52,839 nt of DNA from Veillonellaceae bacterium. Its GTDB lineage: Bacteria > Bacillota_C > Negativicutes > Veillonellales > Veillonellaceae. Positions within the stretch are counted from its first letter, which is position 1; each line of letters opens with the position of its first letter. The notes under the pieces are model-generated. The model ran no database searches. It worked only from the letters and a program-made list of their open reading frames with translations, and was not told where the DNA came from. Location: NCBI GenBank assembly GCA_902834965.1, contig CADFKY010000001.1, positions 1-52,839 of the forward strand. Direction: 5' to 3'. Below, piece after piece: positions 52,767 to 52,839 of this stretch. The position numbers and the translations under genes were made by a program.

Positions 52767-52775
52767 TGATATAAT
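52767..52775 (+). promoter_or_regulatory. Extended -10 promoter of the next gene (outside window)
   Basis: TGATATAAT: perfect TATAAT at 52770-52775 with TG extension, right after the rpoD terminator; an AACGTA / TACGTT inverted repeat (52787-52792, 52804-52809) follows. The gene served lies beyond the right edge. Confidence 0.55.
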
Positions 52776-52839
52776 TAAAGATAGTAAACGTAAGTGATAA
52801 AAGTACGTTAAAGCCTTTTAATGTAATACATAGCAAATT

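Noticed and set aside
1..52839. tRNA, rRNA, transposase, integrase or prophage genes
   Set aside because: None could be supported anywhere in the window by sequence features or protein motifs.

Overview
The window reads as a contiguous stretch of chromosome from a low-GC, diderm firmicute of the class Negativicutes, most likely Veillonella (inferred from protein sequence and gene order; no database search was run). Supporting signs are the Bacillus/Clostridium-type gene orders (lspA-rluD-pyrR; maf-radC-mreBCD; rng-rplU-prp-rpmA; hisS-aspS-6S RNA-rarA; cinA-recA-recX-rny; dnaG-rpoD), AT-rich intergenic DNA, strong AGGAGG ribosome binding sites, consensus sigma-A promoters and U-tailed terminators. 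All genes except tmcAL lie on the + strand. I see no tRNA, rRNA, CRISPR array, prophage, transposase or plasmid function.

Layout. 1-1.7 kb: end of an SLC13 anion transporter, a SemiSWEET sugar transporter between two nearly identical terminators, and a 54-residue 2[4Fe-4S] ferredoxin. 1.8-3.9 kb: lspA, rluD, pyrR. 3.9-5.1 kb: tmcAL on the minus strand. 5.3-7.1 kb: a lipoprotein and acetate kinase. 7.2-9.4 kb: an unknown membrane protein, maf, a perfect pentanucleotide repeat, and radC. 9.7-16.1 kb: elongation/shape cluster mreB-mreC-mreD-mrdA-minD-rodA. 16.2-20.9 kb: a radical-SAM pair, RNase G and MntP. 20.9-22.0 kb: L21 leader, rplU, prp, rpmA. 22.2-23.6 kb: FetAB-type metal exporter. 23.9-25.3 kb: hydG. 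25.5-35.4 kb: recJ, rel, an MBL hydrolase, fur, hemZ, hisS, aspS. 35.5-35.7 kb: probable 6S RNA. 35.9-43.6 kb: rarA, ftsK, a short RodZ-like protein, YgiQ, an orphan solute-binding protein. 43.7-49.5 kb: rimO, cinA, recA, recX, rny. 49.7-52.7 kb: dnaG, rpoD.

Together these are mostly housekeeping modules: peptidoglycan elongation and shape, ribosome assembly, RNA decay, stringent response, DNA repair, replication priming and primary transcription. Anaerobic physiology shows in acetate kinase, ferredoxin, the [FeFe]-hydrogenase maturase HydG, an oxygen-independent HemZ and five radical-SAM enzymes. Metal handling is represented by Fur, MntP and FetAB.

Most worth following: an 11-unit TGTGC tract directly in front of radC, next to a perfect TATAAT and open in all frames (possible contingency locus); MinD without MinC or MinE inside the rod-shape cluster; a 65-nt two-stage hairpin between rny and dnaG; an apparent non-AUG start for rny; and a 7-10-7 inverted repeat over the hydG promoter.
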